The translations under genes and the position numbers were made by a program. This document shows positions 31,779-41,898 of a stretch of DNA of 64,000 bases, piece after piece (position 1 is the first letter of the stretch; each line of letters starts with the position of its first letter). Origin of the DNA: Streptomyces sp. WAC 01529. GTDB taxonomy: Bacteria > Actinomycetota > Actinomycetes > Streptomycetales > Streptomycetaceae. The stretch is taken from NCBI RefSeq assembly GCF_003945545.1, contig NZ_CP029617.1:6971001-7035000 (forward strand), in the 5' to 3' direction. The notes below the pieces were generated by a model. That model saw only the letters and a list, made by a program, of their open reading frames with translations, was not told the DNA's origin and ran no database searches.

Positions 31779-31912
31779 GCGCCCCGTAAGGGGCGCGGGG
31801 AACTGCGCGACCAGCCACGGCCATGCCGCAGACGCGTCTGCGTGGTCGCCCCGCATGGCGACTGCGGCTTTTCATGGGCTGAGCGCGCAGTTCCCCGCGC
31901 CCTGCGGGGCGC
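31779..31912. repeat. Streptomyces-type intergenic long inverted repeat
   Basis: The arms GCGCCCCGTAAGGGGCGCGG...ACTGCGCG (31779-31809) and CGCGCAGTTCCCCGCGCCCT...GGGGCGC (31884-31912) pair over most of their length. The left arm alone folds into GCGCCCC-GTAA-GGGGCGC, a terminator hairpin 3 bp after the ATPase stop. Near-identical elements with the GGGGAACTGCGCG core are common at the 3' ends of Streptomyces genes and look like a REP-type or MITE-type repeat family. Confidence 0.8.
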
Positions 31913-31977
31913 AAAGCCCGGGGCACCCGGGGTGCCCGTTGTGCGCGCCCCCGCGAGCGTGAGGCAGAATCGCCGCA

Positions 31978-33135
31978 ATGAGCACCTACCGCGACCTCGC
32001 ACACCGCGGCTCCGCCCGAGCCACCGTCCTGCGAACCGTGGGCACGAGGGAGCGCCGGTCCCATCTGACGGCGCCCCGCGTCCCCACGGTCGGCATCGAC
32101 ATCGGCGGCACGAAGGTGATGGCGGGCGTCGTCGACGCCGACGGCAACATCCTGGAGACGCTCCGCACGGAGACCCCGGACAAGTCCAAGAGCCCCCGCG
32201 TCGTCGAGGACACCATCGTCGAGCTGGTCCTGGACCTCTCGGACCGCCACGACGTGCACGCGGTCGGCATCGGCGCGGCCGGCTGGGTCGACGCGGACCG
32301 CAACCGCGTCCTGTTCGCCCCGCACCTGTCCTGGCGCAACGAACCCCTCCGCGACCGCATCTCCGGGCGCCTCGCCGTCCCCGTCATGGTCGACAACGAC
32401 GCGAACACCGCCGCCTGGGCGGAGTGGCGCTTCGGCGCGGGCCGCGGTGAGGACCACCTCGTCATGATCACGCTCGGCACCGGCATCGGCGGCGCGATCC
32501 TGGAGGACGGCCAGGTCAAGCGCGGCAAGTTCGGCGTCGCCGGCGAGTTCGGCCATATGCAGGTCGTCCCCGGCGGCCACCGCTGCCCGTGCGGCAACCG
32601 AGGCTGCTGGGAGCAGTACAGCTCGGGCAACGCGCTGGTCCGCGAGGCCCGCGAACTGGCCGCCGCCGACTCCCCGGTCGCGTACAACATCATCGAGCGC
32701 GTCAAGGGCAACGTCCCCGACATCACCGGCCCCCTCATCACCGAGCTGGCCCGCGAGGGCGACGCGATGTGCGTGGAGCTGCTCCAGGACATCGGCCAGT
32801 GGCTCGGCGTGGGCATCGCGAACCTCGCCGCCGCCCTCGACCCGTCCTGCTTCGTCATCGGCGGCGGTGTCAGCGCGGCCGACGACCTCCTGATCGGCCC
32901 CGCCCGCGACGCGTTCCGCCGCCACCTCACCGGCCGCGGCTACCGCCCCGAGGCCCGCATCGCCCGCGCCCAGCTCGGCCCCGAGGCGGGCATGGTGGGC
33001 GCCGCCGACCTGGCCCGCCTGGTCGCCCGCCGCTTCCGCCGCGCCAACCGCCGCCGCGTCGAGCGCTACGAGCGGTACGAGCGCTACGCCGAGGCCCGCC
33101 GCACCGACGACCGCACTTCGCAGGGAACCTTGTAG
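31978..33135 (+). CDS. ROK-family sugar kinase
   Basis: A 385-residue cytoplasmic kinase from ATG 31978. It has the ATP-phosphate loop GIDIGGTKVMAGVVD, the catalytic DNDANTAAWAEW (Asp), LGTGIGGAI, and the ROK zinc site: His of EFGHMQV followed by CPCGNRGCWEQYSSG. It resembles glucokinases, with a roughly 35-residue N-terminal extension and an Arg-rich C-terminus (RRANRRRVERYERYERYAEA). It lies downstream of the sugar ABC operon and may phosphorylate that substrate, but the intervening repeat probably separates the transcripts. Confidence 0.92.
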   Translation: MSTYRDLAHRGSARATVLRTVGTRERRSHLTAPRVPTVGIDIGGTKVMAGVVDADGNILETLRTETPDKSKSPRVVEDTIVELVLDLSDRHDVHAVGIGAAGWVDADRNRVLFAPHLSWRNEPLRDRISGRLAVPVMVDNDANTAAWAEWRFGAGRGEDHLVMITLGTGIGGAILEDGQVKRGKFGVAGEFGHMQVVPGGHRCPCGNRGCWEQYSSGNALVREARELAAADSPVAYNIIERVKGNVPDITGPLITELAREGDAMCVELLQDIGQWLGVGIANLAAALDPSCFVIGGGVSAADDLLIGPARDAFRRHLTGRGYRPEARIARAQLGPEAGMVGAADLARLVARRFRRANRRRVERYERYERYAEARRTDDRTSQGTL

Positions 33136-33735
33136 ATGACCGTGCCCCGCCAGCCCTCGTCCCCGGATCTGCCCGGCGCCCCCGAGCCGGGCCGCGACGG
33201 AGGCAGGACCGAGGACCGCCGCCACATGATCCGCCGCCGCTGGCTGACGGCGACGATCATCGTCCTCCTCATCGGCATCCCCGCCGGCTACCTGGTGATC
33301 TCCGCGAACCAGAGCCGCAACAGCGGCCGCGACAAGGAGGACAAGTACTCCGCGACCGGCCTCACCGAGGGCTGGCCCTCCAAGGTGCAGCGCCGCCTGT
33401 ACGACGTGCCGATCCCCCCGTACTCCGCGGAGGTCGCCTACTACGAGACGAACAACTGGCGCACCAGCCGCCTCTACGTCCAGTTCCTCACGAGCAACGA
33501 GGGCCTGGCCAAGTTCCTCAAGCAGATCGGCACGACCGAGAGCAAGCTGAAGCCGAAGGACCTCACGATCAGCAAGCGCGACCGGAACGTCGTCGGCTGG
33601 GAGTTCACGGGCCCGGGCCCCTGGTCGGGCCTCACCCGCGAACAGAAGGACCCGGCACCGACACAGGACGTGGTCGTGGACCGCGCGAATCCGGAGCATC
33701 CGATGGTGTACGTGGTGTCGACGACGACGCCCTGA
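33136..33735 (+). CDS. Unknown membrane-anchored protein
   Basis: A 199-residue protein that starts directly at the kinase stop, so it is co-translated. A Pro/Arg-rich cytoplasmic part (residues 1-35) precedes one helix (WLTATIIVLLIGIPAGYLVI) and an extracytoplasmic domain of about 140 residues (SAEVAYYETNNWRTSRLYVQ, KFLKQIGTTESKLKPKD, NVVGWEFTGPGPWSGL). I do not recognise the domain. Such a partner is common behind ROK kinases in Streptomyces as far as I recall; its role is unknown. Confidence 0.75.
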   Translation: MTVPRQPSSPDLPGAPEPGRDGGRTEDRRHMIRRRWLTATIIVLLIGIPAGYLVISANQSRNSGRDKEDKYSATGLTEGWPSKVQRRLYDVPIPPYSAEVAYYETNNWRTSRLYVQFLTSNEGLAKFLKQIGTTESKLKPKDLTISKRDRNVVGWEFTGPGPWSGLTREQKDPAPTQDVVVDRANPEHPMVYVVSTTTP

Positions 33736-33758
33736 CGGCATGTGGGACAGCGGCCGGG

Positions 33759-34736
33759 TCAGGACCGCCGGCTCTTGGCCCACCCCTCGTACACAGCGGC
33801 CGCCACCCCCAGATCCTCCCAGGCCATCCCCGCGGACTTGAACAGCCGCGGGCGCCCTTCCTCAGGGGTGACCTCACCCCTGACCAGGGCGGCCAGCGTG
33901 TGCAGGCGGGTCATGTCGAAGGCGCCTTCGCCCGCCGCGAGCAGCAGGTCGCCGCACTCCCGCGCCGCCACGTCGTGGGACTCCGCGACCACCGTGGCGC
34001 GGCCCACGAGGGCGGCGTCGACCTCGCGGGCGTCCGGCTCGTGGGAGCCGACCGCGGCGACCGTCGTGTGCGCGGGGAGCAGCGCGCTGTCGAAGAGCGG
34101 GGTGCGGGCCGTGGTGCAGCAGCAGACCACGTCCGCGTGGGCCACGTCGTCGGGCGTCGCCGCGGCCGCCGAGAGGCCCGCGGCGCGGCAGCGGTCGGCG
34201 AAGGCCGCGACCCGGTCCGCGTTCCGGGCGACCACGTCGACATGCTCCAGGGCGGGCCGCACCGTGCGCACCGCCTCCACGTGCCCCCACGCCTGCGGCC
34301 CCGTACCGAAGACGAGCAGGCGCCGGGTGTCGGCCACGGCCAGGCGCCGGATGGCCAAGCCGGTCACCGCGGGAGTGCGCAGCGACGTCAGCGCGATGCC
34401 GTCGAGCATCGCCAGGGGAGCGTGGGTCACGCCGTCCAGAAGGACGTAGAGCCCCTGGATGCGGGGGAGACCACGGTCCGGATTGGCGGGCGTCACCGTG
34501 GCGAGCTTGACGCCCGCGTACGAAGCGGTGGCCGACGGCATCATGAGCAGCTGCCCACCGGGTATGCCCACGACACCGCGCGCGGGCTCCGCCTCCGGGT
34601 CCAGACCCGAGGTGAGCACCGCCTCCAGCGCGTCGATGGCGGCGGACATGGGGACGAGGCGGGTGATCGCGGCGGCGTCGAGGTGGGGTGGGGCGGGGGA
34701 CGGAGTCCGACTGCTCTGGTCGCTCTGGTCGTGCAT
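33759..34736 (-). CDS. Ornithine cyclodeaminase/mu-crystallin family protein
   Basis: A 325-residue protein from ATG 34736. N-terminal dimerisation strands include GGQLLMMPSATASYAGVKLA and the LTSLRTPAVTGLAIRRLA motif. The Rossmann fold begins RRLLVFGTGPQAWGHVEAV. Members catalyse ornithine to proline, N-methyl or alanine dehydrogenation, or act in amino-acid-derived biosynthesis. The ornithine-specific Asp cannot be placed with certainty. It is divergent from the ABC exporter that begins the biosynthetic region and could belong to it, for example in siderophore-like or amino-acid precursor supply, but the link is only by position. Confidence 0.82.
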   Translation of the reverse strand: MHDQSDQSSRTPSPAPPHLDAAAITRLVPMSAAIDALEAVLTSGLDPEAEPARGVVGIPGGQLLMMPSATASYAGVKLATVTPANPDRGLPRIQGLYVLLDGVTHAPLAMLDGIALTSLRTPAVTGLAIRRLAVADTRRLLVFGTGPQAWGHVEAVRTVRPALEHVDVVARNADRVAAFADRCRAAGLSAAAATPDDVAHADVVCCCTTARTPLFDSALLPAHTTVAAVGSHEPDAREVDAALVGRATVVAESHDVAARECGDLLLAAGEGAFDMTRLHTLAALVRGEVTPEEGRPRLFKSAGMAWEDLGVAAAVYEGWAKSRRS

Positions 34737-35114
34737 GGGGTGGCGGTTCCTTGGTGTGAGCGTGCTGGCGGTGGTGGAGGTCTGTGGGGTGTTTTCTGTC
34801 CAGCGCCGCTTCCCGCAACCCTCTGCCACCCGCGGATCATCGCCACGCTGTCGGACATGACGGCGCAATGACTTTGGCCTGTTGCTGCCGAGGCGATCTG
34901 GAGCGGCGCGGTCCCCGCCCTCCCGCTGGGGCGCGGGCCTAATTCAAGAGTTCGATCTGCGCTCGGCTCGAGGGCGCCCGGGGAGGAGTATCTGTGCAGT
35001 TCGGGAGATGAGGCCGCTCCGGTCCACTCCGCGGCGACGTTGGATCCGCACGGCACGGCGCACAGTGCGCCGGTCATGGACCGACCAAAACAACCCGTGT
35101 GGGGAGTGTGAATC
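34737..35114. other. Divergent promoter region at the left border of the biosynthetic cluster
   Basis: No gene seen. It must contain promoters for the cyclodeaminase gene (leftwards) and the ABC exporter (rightwards). I found no palindrome or convincing -35/-10 pair. GGGGAGTG at 35101-35108 is the ribosome binding site for the ATPase. Confidence 0.45.
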
Positions 35115-35884
<770 letters not shown>

Positions 35885-35885
<1 letters not shown>

Positions 35886-38428
35886 TGCTGAAGTTCACCC
35901 TCAAGAGCTTGCTGTCGCGCAAGCTCCGGCTGGTCCTGTCCGGCCTCGCGGTCCTGCTCGCGGTGATGTTCGTGTCCGGTTCGATGGTCATCAAGGACAC
36001 CCTGAACCGTTCCATCGACGCCCAGTTCGCCGGCGCCCACGACGACATCGACCTGCATGTGGCGCTCAAGCCGAGAGTGAAGTCCGCGGCTTCCGACGAC
36101 GTGTCGGTGGTGCCGCCGCTGGACCGCGCGACCGTCGATCGCGTGGCCAGGGTCTCCGGTGTCGCCGGGGCCAGTGGCCTGGTACGCGCCGAAGGCGCCC
36201 GCGTCATCGGCAAGGACGGCAAGGTCGTGCCGGGCACCGGCGGCCCCCGGTACGGCGAGAGCTGGCGCGAGCGGAGCGAACTGACCACCCTGCGCTCGGG
36301 CCATGAACCGCGTACGGACGCGGAGGTGGCCATCAACGCGGGCCTCGCCGAGAAGGCCGGGCTCAAGGTCGGTGACCGGGTCGGCGTGCTGACGAACGAA
36401 CCCAAGCGGACGTTCGTCGTCGTCGGCGTCTTCGGGTTCTCCGACGACCGCGACTCCATCGGCGGCGAGCAGACGGTGGCCTTCACCGAACCTGTCGCCC
36501 AACGGCTGATGCTCGGTCGGACCGGCGGTTACTCCGGGGTACGGGCGACCCTCGCGCCCGGCGCCTCGGTCGCTGACGTCCAGTCCTCGCTCGCCAGAGA
36601 ACTCGGCCCGCGCTACGACGTGCTGACGGGCAAGCAGCTGGCCGAGAAGGAGTCCGACGAGTCACGCGGCATCCTGGACATGATGGGCACGCTGCTCCTC
36701 GGTTTCGCCGGTGTCTCGGTCTTCGTCGGAATCTTCCTGATCGTCAACACCTTTTCGATCATCATCGCCCAGCGGATGCGCGAACTCGCTCTGCTGCGGG
36801 CCCTGGGCGCCAGCCGCAAGCAGATGATCGGCTCCGTGCTCGTGGAGTCGTTCGTCGTGGGCCTGGTCTCCTCGGCCCTGGGCCTGGCCGCCGGGATCGG
36901 AGTCGGGGCGGTCGGCGCCGACATGCTGGCCTCGTCGACCGACGGACTCCAGGTGGCCGCGCTAGGGGTGCCCGCCGGCGCCGTGGTCGTCTCCTTCGCG
37001 GTGGGCATCCTGGTGACGATGCTGGCCGCGCTCTTCCCGGCCGTACGCGCTTCAAAGGTCGCCCCCATCGCGGTGATCCGCGCCGGCGCGACGCAGCAGG
37101 GCAGGCATCGCAAGCAGACGTGGGCCGGAGCGGTCCTGCTCGGCCTCGGCGTGCTGCTCCTCGGTCTCGGGCTCTTCGGGGCCGACGGCGCCTCCATGGT
37201 CATCGTCGGCGTCCTGCTGGCCTTCATCGGCGTCTCGCTGCTCACCCCGCTGATCAGCAAGCCCTCGGTGGAGGTGCTGGGCGCACTGTTCGCCCGCGGG
37301 GCGCCCGGCGCCCTCGGCCGCCGCAACTCCGCCCGCAACCCCCGCCGTACCGCTATCACCGCCTCGGCGATGATGATCGGGGTGGCGCTGGTCACGGCGA
37401 TCAGCACAGTGGCCGCTTCTGCCGAGGACAGTGTCACCCAGGACATCAACCGTGACCTGAAGGCCGACCTGGTGGCCTTGGGTGACGCCGGTTCGGCCGC
37501 CTCGGCCACCATCGACCCGGCCGCGCTCGCCAGGGTCGCGGAGGTCCCGGGTGTCCGGAGCGTCGCCGCCGCGACGCTTGACACCGCCAAGTCGGGCAAG
37601 GGGAGCCAGCCGGTGGCCGCCTGGCAGGACTGGACGAAAGCCCGTGAGGTGCTCGGCCTCAGGACGGCTGACGGGACCATCGAGACCCTGGCCCCCCGAA
37701 CCGTGCTCATGAACGAGAGCACCGCCAAGAGCCGTGATGCCGAGGTCGGCGACCGGATCACCCTCCAGTTCCAGCGCGGTGAGGCCCGCACCTACCGCGT
37801 CGCCGGTGTCTTCGCCGACTCCACGCTGTCGAACGGCGTGGTCGTGCCCTGGACCGACGCCGAGGCCGGCTTCCGGTCCAAGCAGCCTTCGCAGGCGTAC
37901 TTCCAACTGGCGGACGGAGCGGACGAGTCCAAGGCCCGAGCGCGGATCGATGCCCTGCTCAAGGACAGCCCCGAGGTCACGGTGAAGACCCGTGGCGAGG
38001 TGATCGAGATGTTCAGCGGCGCCTTCGCCACGATGCTCGCGGTCGTCCAGGGGCTCCTCGGCGTGGCGATGCTCATCGCGGTCCTCGGCATCGTTAACAC
38101 CCTGGCGCTGTCGATCCTCGAGCGGACGAGGGAGATGGGCATGCTCCGGGCGATCGGCCTGAGCCGGGGTCAGACCGTACGAATGATCATGACCGAGTCG
38201 GTGGTGATCTCACTCTTCGGCGCGCTGCTCGGACTCGTGGTCGGCAGTGTGCTCGGCCTCGCGGTGGCCCGCGCCATGGAGGACCAGGGGATCAGCCGGC
38301 TCGCACTCCCCTGGGGGCAGCTGCTGGCCTACCTGATCGGTGCGGTGGTCGTCGGTGTCATCGCCTCACTCGCACCCGCCCGGCGCGGCGCCCGCCTCAA
38401 CGTTCTCGCGGCCATCAGCCATGGCTGA
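35885..38428 (+). CDS. ABC exporter permease with two FtsX domains
   Basis: An 847-residue membrane protein with duplicated FtsX halves. The first helix is LVLSGLAVLLAVMFVSGSMV. A large outer loop leads to helices at about 265-400 (LLLGFAGVSVFVGIFLIVNT, AGAVVVSFAVGILVTMLAALFPAVRASKVAPI). A second helix set starts near 415, then a second outer loop of some 190 residues and three final helices (LLGVAMLIAVLGIVNTLALSILE and following). It is the usual large actinomycete type and works with the ATPase upstream. A strong hairpin follows 50 bp after its stop. Confidence 0.94.
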
Positions 38429-38478
38429 CCGAGGTCCCCTCGTTTGAGCCGACCCCCGGGCTTCACGCGCGGACGGTC

Positions 38479-38512
38479 GAAGGCGCCTTTGGGAGCCCCC
38501 GAAGGCGCCTTC
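38479..38512. terminator. Hairpin after the ABC exporter operon
   Basis: GAAGGCGCCTTTGGG and CCCCGAAGGCGCCTTC pair over about 13-14 bp. The element AAGGCGCCTT is itself palindromic and occurs twice. It should terminate the exporter transcript before the LysR-type gene. Confidence 0.8.
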
Positions 38513-38678
38513 TGCATGAACCGGGTACCCATCGGCCGCCAGGAGGCAGCTTCCTGCACCTTCCATTGTCCTCATACCGTAAGTGGGCTGGTATGTAGAG
38601 GAATTCAAGGTACTTCCGGCAGCACGGAGCGGGAACTGCCTTGGACTCGCTTGTGTTCACCAAGAGACAGGGGGAGTG

Positions 38679-38936
38679 ATGCACGAGCGTGAGTTCCGGG
38701 CTTTTGTTTCTGTGGCCGAGACCGGACGTATGGATCAGGCCGCGAAGGTGCTCGGCTATTCGCAGCCCGCCATCAGCTACCAGATCAAGTGCCTGGAGCA
38801 GATGCTGGGCACAAAACTCTTCACCCGCGATTCCACCGGGGCGAGACTCACCAGGGAAGGGCGCATGATACTGCCGTCCGCCCGGGCGGTGCTCGTCCTG
38901 ATCGACAGCATGAAAGGCGTCTGCGCACCGGTGTGA
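38679..38936 (+). CDS. LysR-type DNA-binding domain only
   Basis: An 85-residue protein from ATG 38679 behind CAGGGGGAGTG. It is a complete LysR winged helix (FRAFVSVAETGRMDQAAKVL, GYSQPAISYQIKCLEQMLGT, KLFTRDSTGARLTREGR) with the linker helix, ending just where the effector domain of a 300-residue LysR protein would start. The stop is followed by non-coding sequence with no remnant of that domain. The good ribosome binding site and intact domain suggest a functional short regulator or a dominant-negative partner rather than mere decay. It lies at the start of the biosynthetic genes. Confidence 0.82.
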   Translation: MHEREFRAFVSVAETGRMDQAAKVLGYSQPAISYQIKCLEQMLGTKLFTRDSTGARLTREGRMILPSARAVLVLIDSMKGVCAPV

Positions 38937-39183
38937 CCCGACTGGCTCCGGGCCCGGCCCATCCGGCCCGGAGCCGGGTCATCTCCCGCTGGCTCCAGCC
39001 GCGCGGCAGTCATCTGCAGCTTCATGCCACCCCTTTCGGAGAGCGTCACCCCACGGGCTGTCTTCCGCCTGTGCCATCTAACCCGGGCGGCGGAGGTGAT
39101 CAATACCTGCGCAGGAGTCCTGGTGGGCGCACCGCCACGAACAATGGTGAGGATCTCCCCCCGCTGCCGCAGAAGGAAACATC

Positions 39184-39747
39184 ATGACTGCCACTGATGC
39201 CCCCACCCCCGCCGTCCTGTCGCAACCCGTCCCACGCTGGGCCGAGTTGGCGGCCAGAGCCGTTCCTTGGTGCGTCCTGCCCTCGGGGCTCTGGCGGGTG
39301 GCCGTCATCATCGGCGTGCTCTTCGGCTGGCTGGAGGGCGAGACGAGCATCGCCGAAGAGGTGTACATGCTTGCCCTGACCGTGGTCTCCGAATTACTCG
39401 CGCTGCTCACCCTCGGTCTCGTCCGGCCCTGGGGCGAGATCCTGCCGCGCCGGCTTCCGCTGGTGGGTGGCCGGCGAATCCCGGTGGCCGCCGCGGTCGT
39501 TCCCGCAGCGCTGGGAGCGCTCGCCGTCACAGCGGTCTGCGTCTACTTCCTGCTGAACACGTTCATCTTCCACTTCCACCCGGAGCCGTTGGTCGGTACC
39601 GACGACAAGGACCCGTCGGGCACGATGAGCACCGGATGGGTGCTGGCCGTCTCCTATGGACCGCTGCTCGCCTGGGGCCCGCTGCTGGGCGCGGTCACCT
39701 ACTCCTACTACCGCCGCCGGACGTGCGCTTCACGCCCCGCGTCCTGA
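39184..39747 (+). CDS. Unknown four-helix membrane protein with a TTA codon
   Basis: A 187-residue protein from ATG 39184 behind GAAGGAAAC. It has about four helices: VAVIIGVLFGWLEGE, MLALTVVSELLALLTLGLV, VAAAVVPAALGALAVTAVCVYFL and VLAVSYGPLLAWGPLLGAVTY. I recognise no family. A TTA leucine codon at 39394-39396 makes translation dependent on the bldA tRNA, typical of secondary-metabolism genes in Streptomyces. It lies between the LysR-type gene and mbtH and could be involved in export, immunity or envelope. Confidence 0.75.
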   Translation: MTATDAPTPAVLSQPVPRWAELAARAVPWCVLPSGLWRVAVIIGVLFGWLEGETSIAEEVYMLALTVVSELLALLTLGLVRPWGEILPRRLPLVGGRRIPVAAAVVPAALGALAVTAVCVYFLLNTFIFHFHPEPLVGTDDKDPSGTMSTGWVLAVSYGPLLAWGPLLGAVTYSYYRRRTCASRPAS

Positions 39748-40060
39748 CGGCCGGCCCCCGCGGCCAAGAAATCTTCGATGCCCTAGAGGTGGCCCTCGGT
39801 GACCGTGAATGCCTGGAGAGTGATCACGGCCCCGGTCGGCCGGCCCGGCGTCCGCCATCCGCCGGGCCCTCTCGCCGCCCGGCCACCGAGGAGGCCGCGG
39901 ACCGCGAAGAAGAAGACTCGTGCAATGCGTTATTCAATTCTCCTCATTGCGAACTCTCGAACGCGCGGCTGAACCGGTCACCAGAAAGTCTTGTTGTCCT
40001 CATTCCCAGATGCTTAAGGTTGAGCTGAATTCGGTGAGAGTTCCGGAAGGGGACAGCTCA
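39748..40060 (+). other. Promoter region of the mbtH-PKS operon
   Basis: No gene seen. From about 39910 the sequence is clearly richer in A+T than its surroundings (for example TTATTCAATTCTCC), which suits the promoter of the long downstream operon. I cannot assign -35/-10 boxes. GGAAGGGGA at 40044-40052 is the mbtH ribosome binding site. Confidence 0.5.
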
Positions 40061-40279
40061 ATGGCCAATCCATTCGAGGATGACAACGCCGAGTACTACG
40101 TGCTCGTGAACGACGAGGGACAGTATTCGATCTGGCCCGTTTTCGCCGAGATTCCGGCGGGCTGGGAGTCCGTGCACGGCGCGGCTCCGCGCCAGGAGTG
40201 CCTCGACCATGTGAACGAGCACTGGACCGACATGCGCCCGCGCAGCCTCGCCGAGGCGATGGCCGCCCAGTCGTCCTGA
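40061..40279 (+). CDS. MbtH-like protein
   Basis: A 72-residue protein with the family signature: NPFEDDNAEYYVLVNDEGQYS, IWPVFAEIPAGWESVHG, and CLDHVNEHWTDMRPRSL, including the three conserved Trp residues. MbtH proteins bind adenylation domains of NRPS enzymes and are needed for their folding or activity. Its natural partner here is the A-T-TE protein at 61932, over 20 kb away, or an NRPS gene outside the window. It is first in the polyketide operon, 56 bp before the ACP gene. Confidence 0.95.
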   Translation: MANPFEDDNAEYYVLVNDEGQYSIWPVFAEIPAGWESVHGAAPRQECLDHVNEHWTDMRPRSLAEAMAAQSS

Positions 40280-40335
40280 ACGGACCGGAATTTCCGCGAG
40301 ACCGCATTAACTGACCGACGAGGAGAAAATCAACC

Positions 40336-40587
40336 ATGTCCAACGTTGCCAGCGATCGCCGCTCGGCCATCAAGGAAATAGTCTGTGACATTCTCGAGCT
40401 CGAAGAGGACGAGGTGACGGAAACGAGCCTCTTCATCGAGGAGCACGGCGCCGACTCGCTGCGGGCCATCGAAATCCTGGCTGCGCTGGAGAAGGAGTTC
40501 GGCATCACCATCGACCAGTCCGAGCTGGCCCAGATGATCAACCTCGAGGCGGTCTACAAGGTGGTTGCCGAGGCCCCCGCCCGCTGA
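40336..40587 (+). CDS. Acyl carrier protein
   Basis: An 83-residue ACP from ATG 40336 behind GAGGAGAAA. The phosphopantetheine Ser is Ser41 in EEHGADSLRAIEI, flanked by the normal helices (AIKEIVCDILELEEDEVTET; LEKEFGITIDQSELAQM). It carries the growing chain for the ketosynthases, dehydratases and ketoreductase that follow. It is the only discrete carrier in this part of the cluster. Confidence 0.95.
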   Translation: MSNVASDRRSAIKEIVCDILELEEDEVTETSLFIEEHGADSLRAIEILAALEKEFGITIDQSELAQMINLEAVYKVVAEAPAR

Positions 40588-40641
40588 CCCTGCCCAGCAG
40601 CTCTGCCGATGCAAGGTCTGAAGGTCTGAAGGGGAAACAGT

Positions 40642-41898
40642 ATGTCCTCAGCAAGCCCCGGCGCCGGAACCGGGAAACGCCGGGTGGTTCTCACCGGCTT
40701 CGGAGTCATCTCCAGTATTGGCATCGGGGCCGAGGAATTCACCGGCAGCCTGCGGGCCGGCCGTAGCGGTGTCAGCCCTATATCGGTGTTCGACGTCGAA
40801 GGCTTCGCGCATGTCAACGGCTGCGAGGTCACGGGGTTCGAACCCGAGGAGTGGATCTCCCGCACCCCCGTGCGGGAGCTGGGTCGTGCCAGCCGCTTCG
40901 CCGTCGCGGCGGCGCGGATGGCAGTACAGGACGCTGGTCTGGACCCCGTGGAACTCGCCGGCCGACGGGGACTGATCTCCGTCGGCACCACGGACGGCGA
41001 GTCCTACGAACTGGACCAGCTGGTGGCCGCCGAACTCGCCGACGGACCTCGGAACATGGACCCCGAGGTCGTCAGGCGAGTCTCGGCGGCCCGGCTCTCC
41101 ACCGCCATCGCGCAGGAGCTGGAGCTCACCGACATCGAGGCTCCCACCATCGCGACCGCCTGTTCCGCGGGCAACTACGCCATCGGTTACGGCTTCGACG
41201 CGGTGAGCTCGGGGGAGGTGGAGTTCGCCCTGTGCGGCGGCGCCGACGCGATGTGCCGCAAGACCTTCACCGGGTTCTACCGCCTCGGCACCATCGCCCC
41301 CGAGCACTGCCAGCCCTTCGATGTCGACCGCAAGGGCATTCTCACCGGCGAAGGAGCCGGTGTTCTGGTCCTGGAGACCCTGGACTCCGCGCTGGCCCGC
41401 GGTGCCACGATCTACGCCGAAGTGCTCGGCTACGGCCTCAACTGCGACGCGTACCACCAGGTCGCGCCCAACGGCGACAGCGTCGCGGAGTGCATCGCCA
41501 TCGCTCTGGAGAACGCCGGGGTCAAGCCCGAGGAGGTCGACCTGATCTCGGCCCACGGCACCGGCACCAAAGCCAATGACATCACCGAGGCCGGAGCGAT
41601 CCGCAAGGTGTACGGCGCCGCGACCCCCCGCACGATCTCCTTGAAGTCGATGCTCGGCCACACCATGGGCGCCGCGAGCGCACTCGGCGCGATCGCCTGC
41701 GGCCTCGCCATCACCCACGGCTTCATCCCGCCCACCATCAACCACCACAGGACCGACCCGGAGTGCGAGATCGACTGCGTGCCCAACCACGCCGTCGACG
41801 CCGACCTGCGAGTCGTCCAGAACAACGGACTCGCCTTCGGCGGCAACAACGCCATCGTGGTCCTGGGCAAGTACGAGGCGGACGGGGACCCGCGATGA
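40642..41898 (+). CDS. Beta-ketoacyl-ACP synthase, KS1 (intact active site)
   Basis: A 418-residue FabF/KSalpha-type condensing enzyme. The triad is complete: Cys174 (TIATACSAGNYA), His305 (SAHGTGTKAND) and His340 (LGHTMGAAS), with the GITTG-like C-terminal loop (NNGLAFGGNNAIVVL). It elongates ACP-bound chains by decarboxylative condensation with malonyl-ACP. The next gene overlaps by 4 bp. TACSAGNYA rather than TACATG places it nearer polyene-type type II PKS and nonaromatic synthases than FabF of primary metabolism; this is a judgement from the motif only. Confidence 0.93.
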   Translation: MSSASPGAGTGKRRVVLTGFGVISSIGIGAEEFTGSLRAGRSGVSPISVFDVEGFAHVNGCEVTGFEPEEWISRTPVRELGRASRFAVAAARMAVQDAGLDPVELAGRRGLISVGTTDGESYELDQLVAAELADGPRNMDPEVVRRVSAARLSTAIAQELELTDIEAPTIATACSAGNYAIGYGFDAVSSGEVEFALCGGADAMCRKTFTGFYRLGTIAPEHCQPFDVDRKGILTGEGAGVLVLETLDSALARGATIYAEVLGYGLNCDAYHQVAPNGDSVAECIAIALENAGVKPEEVDLISAHGTGTKANDITEAGAIRKVYGAATPRTISLKSMLGHTMGAASALGAIACGLAITHGFIPPTINHHRTDPECEIDCVPNHAVDADLRVVQNNGLAFGGNNAIVVLGKYEADGDPR

